DNA from: Candidatus Gordonibacter avicola
GTDB lineage: Bacteria > Actinomycetota > Coriobacteriia > Coriobacteriales > Eggerthellaceae
Assembly: GCA_019113915.1 (NCBI GenBank)
Contig: DXGM01000013.1
Coordinates: forward strand, 62,001 to 126,000
Reading direction: 5' to 3'
Length of the DNA: 64,000 nucleotides
A program made the position numbers and the translations under genes. The notes beneath the pieces were generated by a model that saw only the letters and a program-made list of their open reading frames with translations, was not told where the DNA came from and made no database searches. Below, one piece after another: positions 44,569 to 53,229 of this stretch; position 1 is the first letter of the stretch, and each line of letters opens with the position of its first letter.

Positions 44569-45666
44569 ATGGACTATTCTGCTTACTATCGTAAAGCCAC
44601 TTCGGAAGGGTACCAGGCGTACTATGATGTCGTCGCTCAGGCTGGGGGGATTGACCCGCAGGCGACGGCGCGGACGCGTAACGCGGTTGACGCCGTGCCT
44701 GGTGAGGCCAAGGACAAGCTGTTCAACGTGGCCGCCGAGATCAAGAATACCTTCCACGAGTTCGGCGCTCCGTTGCCGCCGCTTCTCGAGGGATGCACGG
44801 TGGTGGATCTCTGCTGCGGGTCGGGGCGGGATACCTACCTGGCGGCGCAACTGGTGGGGCCTGGCGGTAGAGTCATCGGCGTGGAATCTAACGAGGCGCG
44901 CCTTGGCATCGCACGCAAGTACCTCGACAAGGAAATGAAGCAGTTTGGCTTCGCGGAGGCCAATGTGGAGTTGGTGCACGGCGTGCCCGAGGACCTGTCC
45001 TTTATCCCCGACGACACGGTTGACGTGGTCATTTCCAACTGTACGTTCAACCTCTCGCCCGACAAGGCGGCCTACATTGCCGAGGTTAAGCGCGTGCTGA
45101 AGCCCCAGGGCGAGTGGTACTTTACCGACGTGTTCACCGACCGCCGCATCCCGCAGGCAACCTCAAACATCATCGAAAACGTGGCTCTGCGCCTCGGCGG
45201 CGCGCTCTTCGTGGAGGACTTCCGCCGCATGGCTCAAAGCCTCGGCTTCCACGACCCGCGCTACGTCATCACGCGCCAAACGCCGCTGACCGATGCTGAG
45301 GCCGCGCGCTTCCCCGGCATCGCATTCGCCACCATCACCTGCCGCCTTTTGAACTCCGAACTCACGTCGGACCATTGCGAAGACTACGGCGAAGAGATCA
45401 TCTACGACGGCTCACTGCCCGACTACCCTGAGTTTTTCCTGTTCGACAAGGACATCAAGTTCCCCGCCGGCAAGCCGTGCCACGTGTGCGACAACGTGTC
45501 GGTGCTGGGTCTCGAGGGCTGCCGTTATGCGAAAGTCATCACGGTGAAGGGCAACCGCGAGGTGCATTACGGCGACATCCACGGCGACCAGATTATCAAG
45601 ACAGCCCCCGACTGGGAGGGCATCGTGGACGAAGACGACCAGCCCCTCATGGTGAGCTGCTGCTAG
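44569..45666 (+). CDS. Atypical ArsM-like SAM-dependent methyltransferase
   Basis: A 365-residue Rossmann methyltransferase of ArsM type. The SAM motif is DLCCGSGRD, and VISNCTFNLSP carries the conserved As(III)-binding cysteine (C174 of CmArsM). The other canonical cysteines are lost: no N-terminal CC pair, EFGAPLPP instead of GCGSPIPP, and LRLGGAL instead of ECxxGAL. New cysteines appear in the SAM motif, in CHVCDN and in the terminal SCC. The ATG at 44569 follows GAAAGGGAGG. It heads an operon with a COG0523 GTPase and an ArsM-ArsS fusion. Arsenite methylation cannot be assumed; the substrate may be a different thiophilic element or an arsenic intermediate. Confidence 0.82.
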   Translation: MDYSAYYRKATSEGYQAYYDVVAQAGGIDPQATARTRNAVDAVPGEAKDKLFNVAAEIKNTFHEFGAPLPPLLEGCTVVDLCCGSGRDTYLAAQLVGPGGRVIGVESNEARLGIARKYLDKEMKQFGFAEANVELVHGVPEDLSFIPDDTVDVVISNCTFNLSPDKAAYIAEVKRVLKPQGEWYFTDVFTDRRIPQATSNIIENVALRLGGALFVEDFRRMAQSLGFHDPRYVITRQTPLTDAEAARFPGIAFATITCRLLNSELTSDHCEDYGEEIIYDGSLPDYPEFFLFDKDIKFPAGKPCHVCDNVSVLGLEGCRYAKVITVKGNREVHYGDIHGDQIIKTAPDWEGIVDEDDQPLMVSCC

Positions 45667-45744
45667 CAGGCACTGCGGCGAAAAGGTAGACGAAGGCGGG
45701 CGGGCCAGATGGGTTCCGTCCGCCCTCTCGTGAAAGGTACGAAT

Positions 45745-46833
45745 ATGGACAAGATCAGATTTATGGTGGTGAGCGGGTTTCTGGGCGCCGGCAAAACCAC
45801 CACGATGATAGCCCTGGCTGAGCACATGAACAAAACCTACGGCGAGACGGCTATCATCGCCAACGACCTGGGCGCGAACCTCGTGGACACCAACCTTACC
45901 CAAACGTCGGGCTGCACGGTGGCTGAAATTGCCTCGGGCTGCATCTGCTATCAGATGGACAACACCATCGACCAAATCCGTCGGCTGCGCGACAAGGACG
46001 GCGCCGTGTTCGTCATGTCGGACATCCCCGGCTGCGGCGTGGGCGCGCTCGACCACGTGTACCACCGCCTGGCCGAAGACTGCGCCGACGAATTCACGCT
46101 GTCGCCGTTCACCGTGGTGGTAGACCCGGAGCGGCTGCGCATGATCATGCCGGAGCGCGCCGACATCAACCTGCCCGAAGAGCTGGTATATCTGCTGAAG
46201 CTACAGCTGGAAGAGGCTGACCTCGTTGTGCTGAACAAGGCTGACCTGCTTGAACCCACCGACATCGAGCGCTACGTCGACTTCCTCAAAACCGCCTGCC
46301 CGGACATTCCGGTCATCGTTATTTCGGCACTTAAGCGGACGGGCATTGACGAGTTGGCGGCGTTTATCACCACGCACGAAACCCAGTTGAAGAACTTCTC
46401 CGTGCGTAACAATAAGGAATTCGAAGATGCCGAGGCGAAACTCACCTGGTACAACCGCCGCCTGTACCTCAAGACGAACGACGGCAACAAGATTGACTGC
46501 AACGCGGTGGTGGAGGACCTCATTGAGGGCATTCGCATGGGCTTCATTGAGCGCAAGCGCAATGTGCCACACCTGAAAACGTTCGCCACCTCGGGCAACG
46601 GCGACTTCAACAAGGCATCGCTCATCGGCGTGGACTACGACGTGGAATATGCGCAGCAACTGTTGCGGCCGCACAAGAACCTGCGCATGATTATCAACGC
46701 GCGCGCCGTGTGTGAGGCGCGACCGCTCGCACGGCTTATGGATGATGCGCTGGATGAAGTATGCGAGAAGTACGGTCTGGACTGCCAGGTGTTCTTTACG
46801 GAATGCTTTGGAATGGCGGACGAAGGACGATAG
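45745..46833 (+). CDS. CobW/COG0523-family G3E GTPase
   Basis: A 362-residue P-loop GTPase. Walker A is SGFLGAGKTTT near residues 9-19, a CxC metal motif is in ASGCICYQ, and the G4 motif VLNKADL is near residue 160. COG0523 proteins are metallochaperones or cofactor-insertion GTPases for Zn, Co, Fe or nitrile hydratase. The ATG at 45745 follows GTGAAAGG. Placed between two ArsM-domain genes, it may deliver a metal or cofactor to one of them or to the radical SAM partner; this is unusual and unproven. Confidence 0.87.
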   Translation: MDKIRFMVVSGFLGAGKTTTMIALAEHMNKTYGETAIIANDLGANLVDTNLTQTSGCTVAEIASGCICYQMDNTIDQIRRLRDKDGAVFVMSDIPGCGVGALDHVYHRLAEDCADEFTLSPFTVVVDPERLRMIMPERADINLPEELVYLLKLQLEEADLVVLNKADLLEPTDIERYVDFLKTACPDIPVIVISALKRTGIDELAAFITTHETQLKNFSVRNNKEFEDAEAKLTWYNRRLYLKTNDGNKIDCNAVVEDLIEGIRMGFIERKRNVPHLKTFATSGNGDFNKASLIGVDYDVEYAQQLLRPHKNLRMIINARAVCEARPLARLMDDALDEVCEKYGLDCQVFFTECFGMADEGR

Positions 46834-46845
46834 GACCTGCGGGGT

Positions 46846-46969
46846 GAGGCCTGAAGTGGGCGGGAGGGGCCTCGTGCTCAAACAGTCCTCGCTCGGTGGA
46901 ACAGTCCGCTGGACTGTTCCATTCGCTGCGGAACTGCGCGCGAGACCCCTCCCGCCCACTTCAGGCCTC
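46846..46969. repeat. Nested inverted repeat between the GTPase and ArsM-ArsS genes
   Basis: Outer 32-base arms (46846-46877 and 46938-46969; GAGGCCTGAAGTGGGCGGGA outward part) pair with a few mismatches. At the centre GGAACAGTCC-GCT-GGACTGTTCC (46898-46920) is a perfect hairpin. The whole could fold as one long stem with an inner stem, acting as a terminator, processing site or mobile mini-element. Confidence 0.75.
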
Positions 46970-47060
46970 TAGGCATGTCCAATCACCAAAAATGAGGGGG
47001 GGGGTTCAACCTGTGAGGGGTTGGCGGTTAGATCGTTGGGGGAGGAAGAGGGAGGTCGAC

Positions 47061-49118
47061 ATGGGGTTTGATGAGGGTCGGGATATTCGGGAGCTGGTGC
47101 GGGAGTATTATGGGGAGGTGCTGCAAGGCAGTGATGACCTAAAGACGGATGCGTGTTGTTGTACTTCGCATACGCCGCCGAAGTATGTTCTTGATGTCAT
47201 GAATGAGATAGATGACGAGATTATGGCGCATTTCTACGGGTGTGGGTCGCCTATTCCGCCGGCGCTTGAGGGGGCGACCGTACTCGATTTGGGGTGCGGG
47301 ACGGGGCGCGATGTGTATATCTGCTCGAAGTTGGTGGGCCCGTCCGGGCGTGTCATTGGGGTGGATATGACTGAGCAGCAGCTCGCGTTCGCGCGTCAGC
47401 ATGAGGCTGCGCAGATGGCGCGGTTTGGGTTCGAGCGCTCCAACGTGGAATTCCATTGCGGGTTCATTGAGGATTTGGCCGCGCTTGGCATTGCAGACGA
47501 GTCGGTGGATGTGGTCATATCCAACTGCGTCATCAACCTTTCTCCCTTCAAAGACCAGGTGTTTAAGGAAATCTGCCGCGTGTTGAAGCCCGGCGGCGAG
47601 CTGTACTTCTCGGACATCTTCTCCGACCGCCGTGTGCCGCCGAAGTTCTATGACGACCCGGTGCTGCGCGGCGAATGCCTGTCGGGTGCACTCTATATCG
47701 AGGACTTCCGGCGCATCTTGGCGAAGCATGGCATCGCTGCGTTCTATGACGTGGAGACCGAGCCATTGCACGTGGGCGATTTTCAGATTGAGACGAAGCT
47801 GGGCTGCATCGGCTTCGCTTCGCATACGGTGCGCGCCGTCAAGTGTGATGGCTTGGAGGACCGCGAGGAAAACTACGGCCAGACGGCCACGTACCTGGGC
47901 ACCCTGCCCGAAAACGCGCGCTACTTCGACTTGACCGAAGACGTGCGCCTTATCAAAGGGCGGCCGGTGGCGGTGAGCGGCAACATGGCTGCGCTGCTGC
48001 GGACCTCGCGCTATGCGCCGCACTTCACGGTGACGGGCGACACGGCGCATCACGTGGGCGCCTACGACTACGGCTCAGCCCAGGAGGCGCTTGAACTCAG
48101 GCGCGGCAAGCGGCACTTCGGGCTCGCCGACTTGGAGCAGGCGTGCGATGACTTAGGCATTGAGCCTTTCGCCGAGCGCGTGCACGATAAGGAGTTGCTG
48201 CGCAGCGCGCCCAACCTCACAACCATGCAGGTCAACGTGGGGTATGGCTGCAATCTGGCCTGTAGTCACTGCTTCTTGGAAAGCGGCCCCGCGCGCACCG
48301 AGGTCATGGAGCGCGCCACGATGGAGGCGGTGCTTGCGGCCTTCGAAACGGGCGGCTTCCGCACGCTTGACATCACCGGCGGCTCGCCCGAGATGAACCC
48401 CCATCTGGAATGGTTCGTGCGCGAAGCGGCGGCGCGGGCAGACAAGGTTATTGTGCGCAGCAACCTGACCATTCTTGATGACCCGGCGTACCGGCACTTC
48501 ATGCAGGTGTACGCCGACAACAAGGTGCACCTGGTCACCTCGCTGCCGTACTTCAACGAACAAGGCTGCGACCTACAGCGCGGCCGCCAGGTGTTCGATC
48601 GCGTGATCAAAGTGCTGCGCAAGCTGAACGCACTCGGCTATGGCGTGAACCCTGACCTCGTCATCGACGTGGCCTACAACGTGTCCGGCCCCTTCCTGCC
48701 GCCTGACCAGCGCGAACTGGAGGAATTCTACGCCTTCGAATTGGAGCGCGAGCAGCACGTGAAGTTTAACAACCTCTACGCCTTCAACAACTATGCCCTC
48801 GGGCGCTTTGCGCACCAGCTGAAGCACGAGGGGAAGTTTGACTTCTACCTGGACTTACTCTCTGAAAACTATAACGCGGCGGTGGTTGCACGCATGATGT
48901 GTCGCACGCAGGTGAACGTCGACTTCGACGGGCGGCTGTACGACTGCGAGGTCAACCACGTGTTGGGCCTGCCGCTCGACGGACCCAGCACCATCCACGA
49001 CCTGGTGGATAAGCCGCTGGACGTGCGCACCATTGCCACGAACCCCATCTGTTACAGCTGTGCCGCCGGCTGCGGCAGCTCCTGCGGCGGCAGCCTCATG
49101 GAAAAGTACGGGGAGTGA
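47061..49118 (+). CDS. ArsM-ArsS fusion: arsenite methyltransferase plus radical SAM domain
   Basis: A 685-residue two-domain protein. The N-terminal half is a canonical ArsM: DACCCTS, GCGSPIPP, DLGCGTGRD, VISNCVINLSP and GECLSGAL, so all four arsenic-site cysteines are present. From about residue 385 it is an ArsS-type (DUF3641) radical SAM protein: GYGCNLACSHC gives the CxxxCxxC SAM cluster, and late cysteines (CRTQVN, YDCEVN, CYSCAAGCGSSC) suit auxiliary clusters. ArsS transfers the adenosyl group in arsenosugar synthesis after ArsM dimethylates arsenic. The ATG at 47061 follows GAGGAAGAGGGAGG. The fusion suggests direct channelling of a methylated arsenical. Confidence 0.87.
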   Translation: MGFDEGRDIRELVREYYGEVLQGSDDLKTDACCCTSHTPPKYVLDVMNEIDDEIMAHFYGCGSPIPPALEGATVLDLGCGTGRDVYICSKLVGPSGRVIGVDMTEQQLAFARQHEAAQMARFGFERSNVEFHCGFIEDLAALGIADESVDVVISNCVINLSPFKDQVFKEICRVLKPGGELYFSDIFSDRRVPPKFYDDPVLRGECLSGALYIEDFRRILAKHGIAAFYDVETEPLHVGDFQIETKLGCIGFASHTVRAVKCDGLEDREENYGQTATYLGTLPENARYFDLTEDVRLIKGRPVAVSGNMAALLRTSRYAPHFTVTGDTAHHVGAYDYGSAQEALELRRGKRHFGLADLEQACDDLGIEPFAERVHDKELLRSAPNLTTMQVNVGYGCNLACSHCFLESGPARTEVMERATMEAVLAAFETGGFRTLDITGGSPEMNPHLEWFVREAAARADKVIVRSNLTILDDPAYRHFMQVYADNKVHLVTSLPYFNEQGCDLQRGRQVFDRVIKVLRKLNALGYGVNPDLVIDVAYNVSGPFLPPDQRELEEFYAFELEREQHVKFNNLYAFNNYALGRFAHQLKHEGKFDFYLDLLSENYNAAVVARMMCRTQVNVDFDGRLYDCEVNHVLGLPLDGPSTIHDLVDKPLDVRTIATNPICYSCAAGCGSSCGGSLMEKYGE

Positions 49119-49343
49119 GGGGGCAAGCTACCAACCCCCTCCTCTATCCTCGCGCGCAAATATAAGACCTGGTCAATCTCCATCTTTTTCTTTCCCTCAC
49201 TAGCCAGCGGGACGAAGTTGGATAGGGCGCGGGCGTGCCTCAAGCGCGCATACTAGAGCCATGTTCAAGCGCCCGCACGTACGGGCCCTCCCGTTCGAGC
49301 GGACGCGACGTCCGTCTGAAAAGACGAGTGAGGAGGAGGTATC

Positions 49344-51569
49344 ATGGCCGACCAAGTGGAAGTCAAGCGAGCAGGTTGCTTCTTCTGCCACGTGCGCTGC
49401 GGCGTGCTGGTAACGAAGGTGAACGGCCGCATCACCAAGATCGAAGGCGACCCAGATTGTCCGCACAACAAGGGATACATCTGCTCGCGCCTCGAGAAGG
49501 AACGTTACCTCGATGGGTTCGTGTACAACCCGAATCGCCTGAAGAAGCCGCTCAAGCGCAAGGGCGAACGCGGCGGCGGCCAGTGGGAGGAAATCACCTG
49601 GGATCAGGCCTTTGACGAAATTGCCGAGAAGCTGGCGAAACTCCGCGACGAATACGGCCCCGAGACTCTCGCCTTCACCGAGGGCACGGCGCGCACGTGG
49701 AGCTGGCTGCATTACAAGTTCACCAACCTGTTCGGCAGCCCGAACACCGGCGGCAACGGCACCATCTGCTACTCGTCTGACATGTGGCTTGAGCCGTGCA
49801 CGTATGGCGGCTTCTGCTCGGACAAGTCCGACTGGGTGAACGCCGACCTCGTGGTGCTGTGGGGCCGCAACACCATTGCATCCGAGCCGCTTCTGTGGCA
49901 CTGGGTGGACACCAATCGTAAGGAACGCGGCGCGAAGCTCCTGGTCATCGACCCGCGCTTTAGCGAAGTGGCCCAGCAGGCCGACCTCTTCCTGCAGCTG
50001 CGTCCCGGCACCGATGCGGCGCTGGCGCTCGGCTTCATCAACGTCATTATTGAGGAAGACCTCTACGACCACGAATTCGTCGACGAATGGTGCATCGGCT
50101 TCGACGAACTGAAGGAACGTGCGGCCGAATATCCGCCCGAAAAGGTGGCGGAAATTACCTGGGTTCCCGCTGACAAGATTCGCGAGGCCGCCCGCATGTA
50201 CGCCACCATCAAGCCCGCGTGTTTGCCGTGGGGTCAGAAGGGCGGCGACGCCAGCGGCATTAACGCCTCCAGCGCCATCCAGGCGAAGGCAATCCTGCGC
50301 GCCATCACGGGCAACCTCGACAAGAAGGGTGGCGACCAGCTGGCTCCGCCGTCGCGCTTCCCCCCGGCGTTCTACGAGCACTACGCCCTTTCGCAGGAGC
50401 AGCGCGACAAAATGATTGGCAACGACCGCTTCCCGGGCCTCACGTTCAAGGGCTGGGACGTCATCTCGCAGGCCTATCCGTCGTTCTACCCGTACAGCAA
50501 CGCGCCGCTGCTGTTCCGCGCCATGCGCGACGGCGACCCGTACCCGGTGAAGGCGCTCATCGTGCAAGCCGATAACCCGGTTATGGCGTTCTCGAATACA
50601 AAGCTGGTTGTTGAGGCGCTCATGAACCTGGAGCTGCTGGTGGTGCACGACTACTTCCTCACGCCCACTGCGGCGCTGGCCGACTACGCGCTGCCCGCGG
50701 CCACGTGGCTGGAGCGTCCGGACAACTGCTATGCCGTCATGAACCACCGCCCGATGTACTTTGGTGCACAGGCGCGCGTCATCGAGCGCTTCGAAGGCGG
50801 CACCGATGTGGACTTCCGCGACGACTATGAATTCTTCTATGGCCTGGCCAAACGCCTCGGCCAGGAAGACAAGTGGTGGGGACCCACCACCGAGGGCATG
50901 CTGGACTTCCAGCTTGCGCCCATGGGTATGACGCACGAGAAGTTCTATAACGACGTGAAGTACATGGCCGGTCAGAAGAAGTTCGAGAAGTACAAGGAGC
51001 CCGGCTTCAAATTCCTCACGCCCTCAGGCAAGGTGGAGCTGAAGTCCAGCGTGGTGGAGAAGCTGGCCGAAGAAACCGGCATCCCGTTCGACCCGCTGCC
51101 GCACTTCGAGTATCCGGGCCTCAGCGTTGAGAAACACCCCGAGTGGGAAGGCGAGTACCCGCTCATCATGATTACGGGCGCGCGCTTCATGCCGTTCTAC
51201 CATTCGGAGCACCGCCAGCCCGGCCCCTACCGCGACCTGCATCCGGACCCGATTTTCGACATTCATCCCTCTACGGCGGTGGATTTGGACATCCGCGACG
51301 GCGACTGGTGTTGGATTGAGACGCACCTGGGCCGCATCAAGCAGCGGGCACGCAAGACGTCCATCGTGGATCCGCGGGTCATCAGCGTGCAGCATGACTG
51401 GTGGTTCCCGGAGAAGGACGAGGCGCTGCCCAGCCTGATGGGAGCGTTTGAGTCCAACGTGAACATGATTTTGGACGATGATCCCGACACGCTTGACCAG
51501 CTCATTGGCGCGTGGCAGCAGACCGGCGTTGCGGTGAAGGTGTACAAGTGCGAGGAGCAGGACGCGTAA
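49344..51569 (+). CDS. Molybdoenzyme G: molybdopterin oxidoreductase catalytic subunit without small subunit
   Basis: A 741-residue DMSO-reductase-family subunit. Its [4Fe-4S] motif is the classical C12xxC15xxxC19 ... C47 (GCFFCHVRCG), unlike the GCH types in the window. C142 in NGTICYSSD is the probable Mo ligand. YHSEHRQ and QHDWWFPEK motifs are present. No TAT signal is visible. The ATG follows GAGGAGGTATC. No ferredoxin gene adjoins; the next genes are a helix-hairpin-helix protein and a zinc ribbon. It may use the orphan ferredoxin at 19229, a general ferredoxin, or carry out a non-redox reaction. It lies directly after the arsenic-type operon, so an arsenic-related role is a fair alternative. 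Confidence 0.87.
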   Translation: MADQVEVKRAGCFFCHVRCGVLVTKVNGRITKIEGDPDCPHNKGYICSRLEKERYLDGFVYNPNRLKKPLKRKGERGGGQWEEITWDQAFDEIAEKLAKLRDEYGPETLAFTEGTARTWSWLHYKFTNLFGSPNTGGNGTICYSSDMWLEPCTYGGFCSDKSDWVNADLVVLWGRNTIASEPLLWHWVDTNRKERGAKLLVIDPRFSEVAQQADLFLQLRPGTDAALALGFINVIIEEDLYDHEFVDEWCIGFDELKERAAEYPPEKVAEITWVPADKIREAARMYATIKPACLPWGQKGGDASGINASSAIQAKAILRAITGNLDKKGGDQLAPPSRFPPAFYEHYALSQEQRDKMIGNDRFPGLTFKGWDVISQAYPSFYPYSNAPLLFRAMRDGDPYPVKALIVQADNPVMAFSNTKLVVEALMNLELLVVHDYFLTPTAALADYALPAATWLERPDNCYAVMNHRPMYFGAQARVIERFEGGTDVDFRDDYEFFYGLAKRLGQEDKWWGPTTEGMLDFQLAPMGMTHEKFYNDVKYMAGQKKFEKYKEPGFKFLTPSGKVELKSSVVEKLAEETGIPFDPLPHFEYPGLSVEKHPEWEGEYPLIMITGARFMPFYHSEHRQPGPYRDLHPDPIFDIHPSTAVDLDIRDGDWCWIETHLGRIKQRARKTSIVDPRVISVQHDWWFPEKDEALPSLMGAFESNVNMILDDDPDTLDQLIGAWQQTGVAVKVYKCEEQDA

Positions 51570-51607
51570 CGCATCCTGGCTGGTAGACACCCGGCGTTCG
51601 TTCAAAG

Positions 51608-51635
51608 GCCCCTCGCGCCTGAGTGCGTGAGGGGC
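51608..51635 (+). other. Hairpin after enzyme G
   Basis: GCCCCTCGCGC and GCGTGAGGGGC form an 11-bp stem with one mismatch and a 6-base loop. No T-run follows, so read-through into the small genes is likely. Confidence 0.5.
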
Positions 51636-51683
51636 TGCACCCGCAAGGGGCGAGGCGGCGCCCGCAAGAGAAAGGACGATGAC

Positions 51684-51902
51684 ATGGCGAATGACATCGC
51701 GAGCCTTTTCGGCATGGATCCCGAGGCTGCTGAGAAGATAAAAGCTCAGGGTATCGAAACCATCGAAGCGTTTTACGAGGTGGCTAAACACCCTGATACG
51801 CGTGCCGATTTGTCCGAAAAGATTGGTGTGGATACGTTTAAGTTGGAAGAGTGGTCGGCCACGGCCGGCAACTTTATTCTCATGTCGAATTGCGAATGGT
51901 GA
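51684..51902 (+). CDS. Small helix-hairpin-helix protein, DUF4332-like
   Basis: A 72-residue protein. The stretch KAQGIETIEAFYEVAKHPDT followed by RADLSEKIGVDTFKLEEW matches the helix-hairpin-helix pattern of DUF4332. ATG after GAGAAAGGACG. It is 12 bases before the zinc-ribbon gene and likely part of the enzyme G operon. Function unknown; such small domains usually bind DNA or protein. Confidence 0.7.
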   Translation: MANDIASLFGMDPEAAEKIKAQGIETIEAFYEVAKHPDTRADLSEKIGVDTFKLEEWSATAGNFILMSNCEW

Positions 51903-51914
51903 GGGGGTGGGCGT

Positions 51915-52130
51915 ATGTGCTTTAGACCGCCAAGCGCGGAGGCGGGGGAGATCGTGTGCCCCCACTGCTACACCGTGGCCGAGCCCGATGCTGAGGGGAA
52001 GTGTCCGGAGTGCGGGGAGCTGATGAGGCCGGCTGATGAGGCGCCTGCGCCTGGAGCGCCCGGGGCTCCTGCCGCTCCTGCGCCTGGGGCGCCTGGGGCG
52101 CCGAGTGCGCCGAAGCCGCCAACGGCGTAG
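51915..52130 (+). CDS. Small zinc-ribbon protein (MCFRP type) with GAP repeats
   Basis: A 71-residue protein starting MCFRPPSAEAG, with CPHC and CPECG knuckles, then an acidic linker and an APGAPGAP-type tail ending PKPPTA. It is of the same type as 6877, 36151 and 56227. It is linked to enzyme G through the small HhH gene. Function unknown. Confidence 0.78.
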   Translation: MCFRPPSAEAGEIVCPHCYTVAEPDAEGKCPECGELMRPADEAPAPGAPGAPAAPAPGAPGAPSAPKPPTA

Positions 52131-52186
52131 CGCGAGAGGCTTGGGCCCGCTCCGCTTCGCAGAAGGGCTGACAAGCAAACCACGTG

Positions 52187-52216
52187 AGGTTCCCGTTGCT
52201 TTGGTGGCGGGAACCT
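52187..52216 (+). other. Hairpin between the zinc-ribbon and TetR genes
   Basis: AGGTTCCCG and CGGGAACCT form a perfect 9-bp stem with a 12-base loop. It may terminate the enzyme G operon, although the T-tract is weak. Confidence 0.5.
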
Positions 52217-52343
52217 TGGCGTGCTTTGGTTCGGTGAACTAAAACGGCAGGTGTCGGTGGGTAAAAAGGAGTATCTGTCGAAGGGGATGCGCTGCGCCGC
52301 GCAACACGCTAGGATGGGCCCAGGGCGCAAGGGGGATGATCGG

Positions 52344-53096
52344 ATGGCGGGATACGACTCCAAACTGTGTGTGGCCGAGGCGTTTGCTTCGCTGGTGCAA
52401 ACCATGCCGCTTGAGCGGGTGACCGTGGGCATGGTGGCCGAGCGCATTGGCAAGCATCGCAAAACGTTCTACTACCACTTCTCCGACAGGGGCGAGGTTA
52501 TCACGTGGCTCTTCCGCTACGATTTGGCGCAGGGTCTCAAGGCGCTGTTCGATGATGGTCTGCTTGTGTGCGAACCTGCTGGTGAGGGGGCCTATCCCAC
52601 GTTGCCGTTCTACGTGCGCAACATGCAATCCGACGGCCGGTTGTACAACGCACCGTTTTTTGACGAGCTGTCCCGCACGCTGGAGCGCCGGCGCGCCTAT
52701 TACCGCGCGGTGCTGTCGGTCCGCGGGCCGGGGTCGCTCGAAGAGTATCTGTATCGCCTGTACCGCCCCCAGATCAAGCAGGACATCATGCTACTGATAG
52801 AGCGACGACTGGCCGATGAAGGGCCGCTTGAGCGGGCGGTTGAGCAGGAGTTATTGTCTGGGGGCTCGAATGTCGATTTCCTGGCTGAATTCTTTACGGG
52901 TGCGTTCATCCAGCGCATGGTCAAGCGCCTGTTAGATGAGCCCTGCCAGCGCTCGCTCGAAGAGGTGCGCCCGTACGAGAACATCGTGCACGACTCACTT
53001 GCGCTGCTCATTGAACGCTCGGTGAATTCGCGTCGACAGACGGGTGGGTGGACGAAGGGCGGTCAGCCTGGTTCGCCGCCGTTCGCGGCGGAATGA
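52344..53096 (+). CDS. TetR/AcrR-family transcriptional regulator
   Basis: A 250-residue regulator. The HTH runs through VTVGMVAERIGKHRKTFYYH followed by FSDRGEVITWLF, as in TetR proteins of the DhaS type. The start is the ATG after CAAGGGGGATG; an upstream in-frame extension is unlike protein. The C-terminal ligand domain ends beyond a convergent overlap of 89 bases with the zinc-ribbon gene at 53008. It may control the enzyme G operon upstream. Confidence 0.85.
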   Translation: MAGYDSKLCVAEAFASLVQTMPLERVTVGMVAERIGKHRKTFYYHFSDRGEVITWLFRYDLAQGLKALFDDGLLVCEPAGEGAYPTLPFYVRNMQSDGRLYNAPFFDELSRTLERRRAYYRAVLSVRGPGSLEEYLYRLYRPQIKQDIMLLIERRLADEGPLERAVEQELLSGGSNVDFLAEFFTGAFIQRMVKRLLDEPCQRSLEEVRPYENIVHDSLALLIERSVNSRRQTGGWTKGGQPGSPPFAAE

Positions 53097-53229
53097 ACGT
53101 GTAGCATTGCGGGCAACTAATAGCATCCGGAGGAACTGGCGAACCGCACTCCGGGCACACGCCTGACGTCGCGGTTTGGCCCGCGTCATCCTGCCAACAA
53201 GCCCCACACATCACGCAAGGAATACACAC
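53008..53229 (-). CDS. Small Cys-rich zinc-ribbon protein (MCxxC type)
   Basis: A 73-residue protein read from a GTG at 53229 after AAGGGGAG: CIPCVMCGACW, then CPECG and CPQC, and a hydrophilic tail. The N terminus aligns with 18989 (CCPCIHCGKC), which supports the GTG start. Its 3' end overlaps the convergent TetR gene by 89 bases. Function unknown. Confidence 0.6.
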   Translation of the reverse strand: MCIPCVMCGACWQDDAGQTATSGVCPECGSPVPPDAISCPQCYTFIPPRTAANQADRPSSTHPSVDANSPSVQ

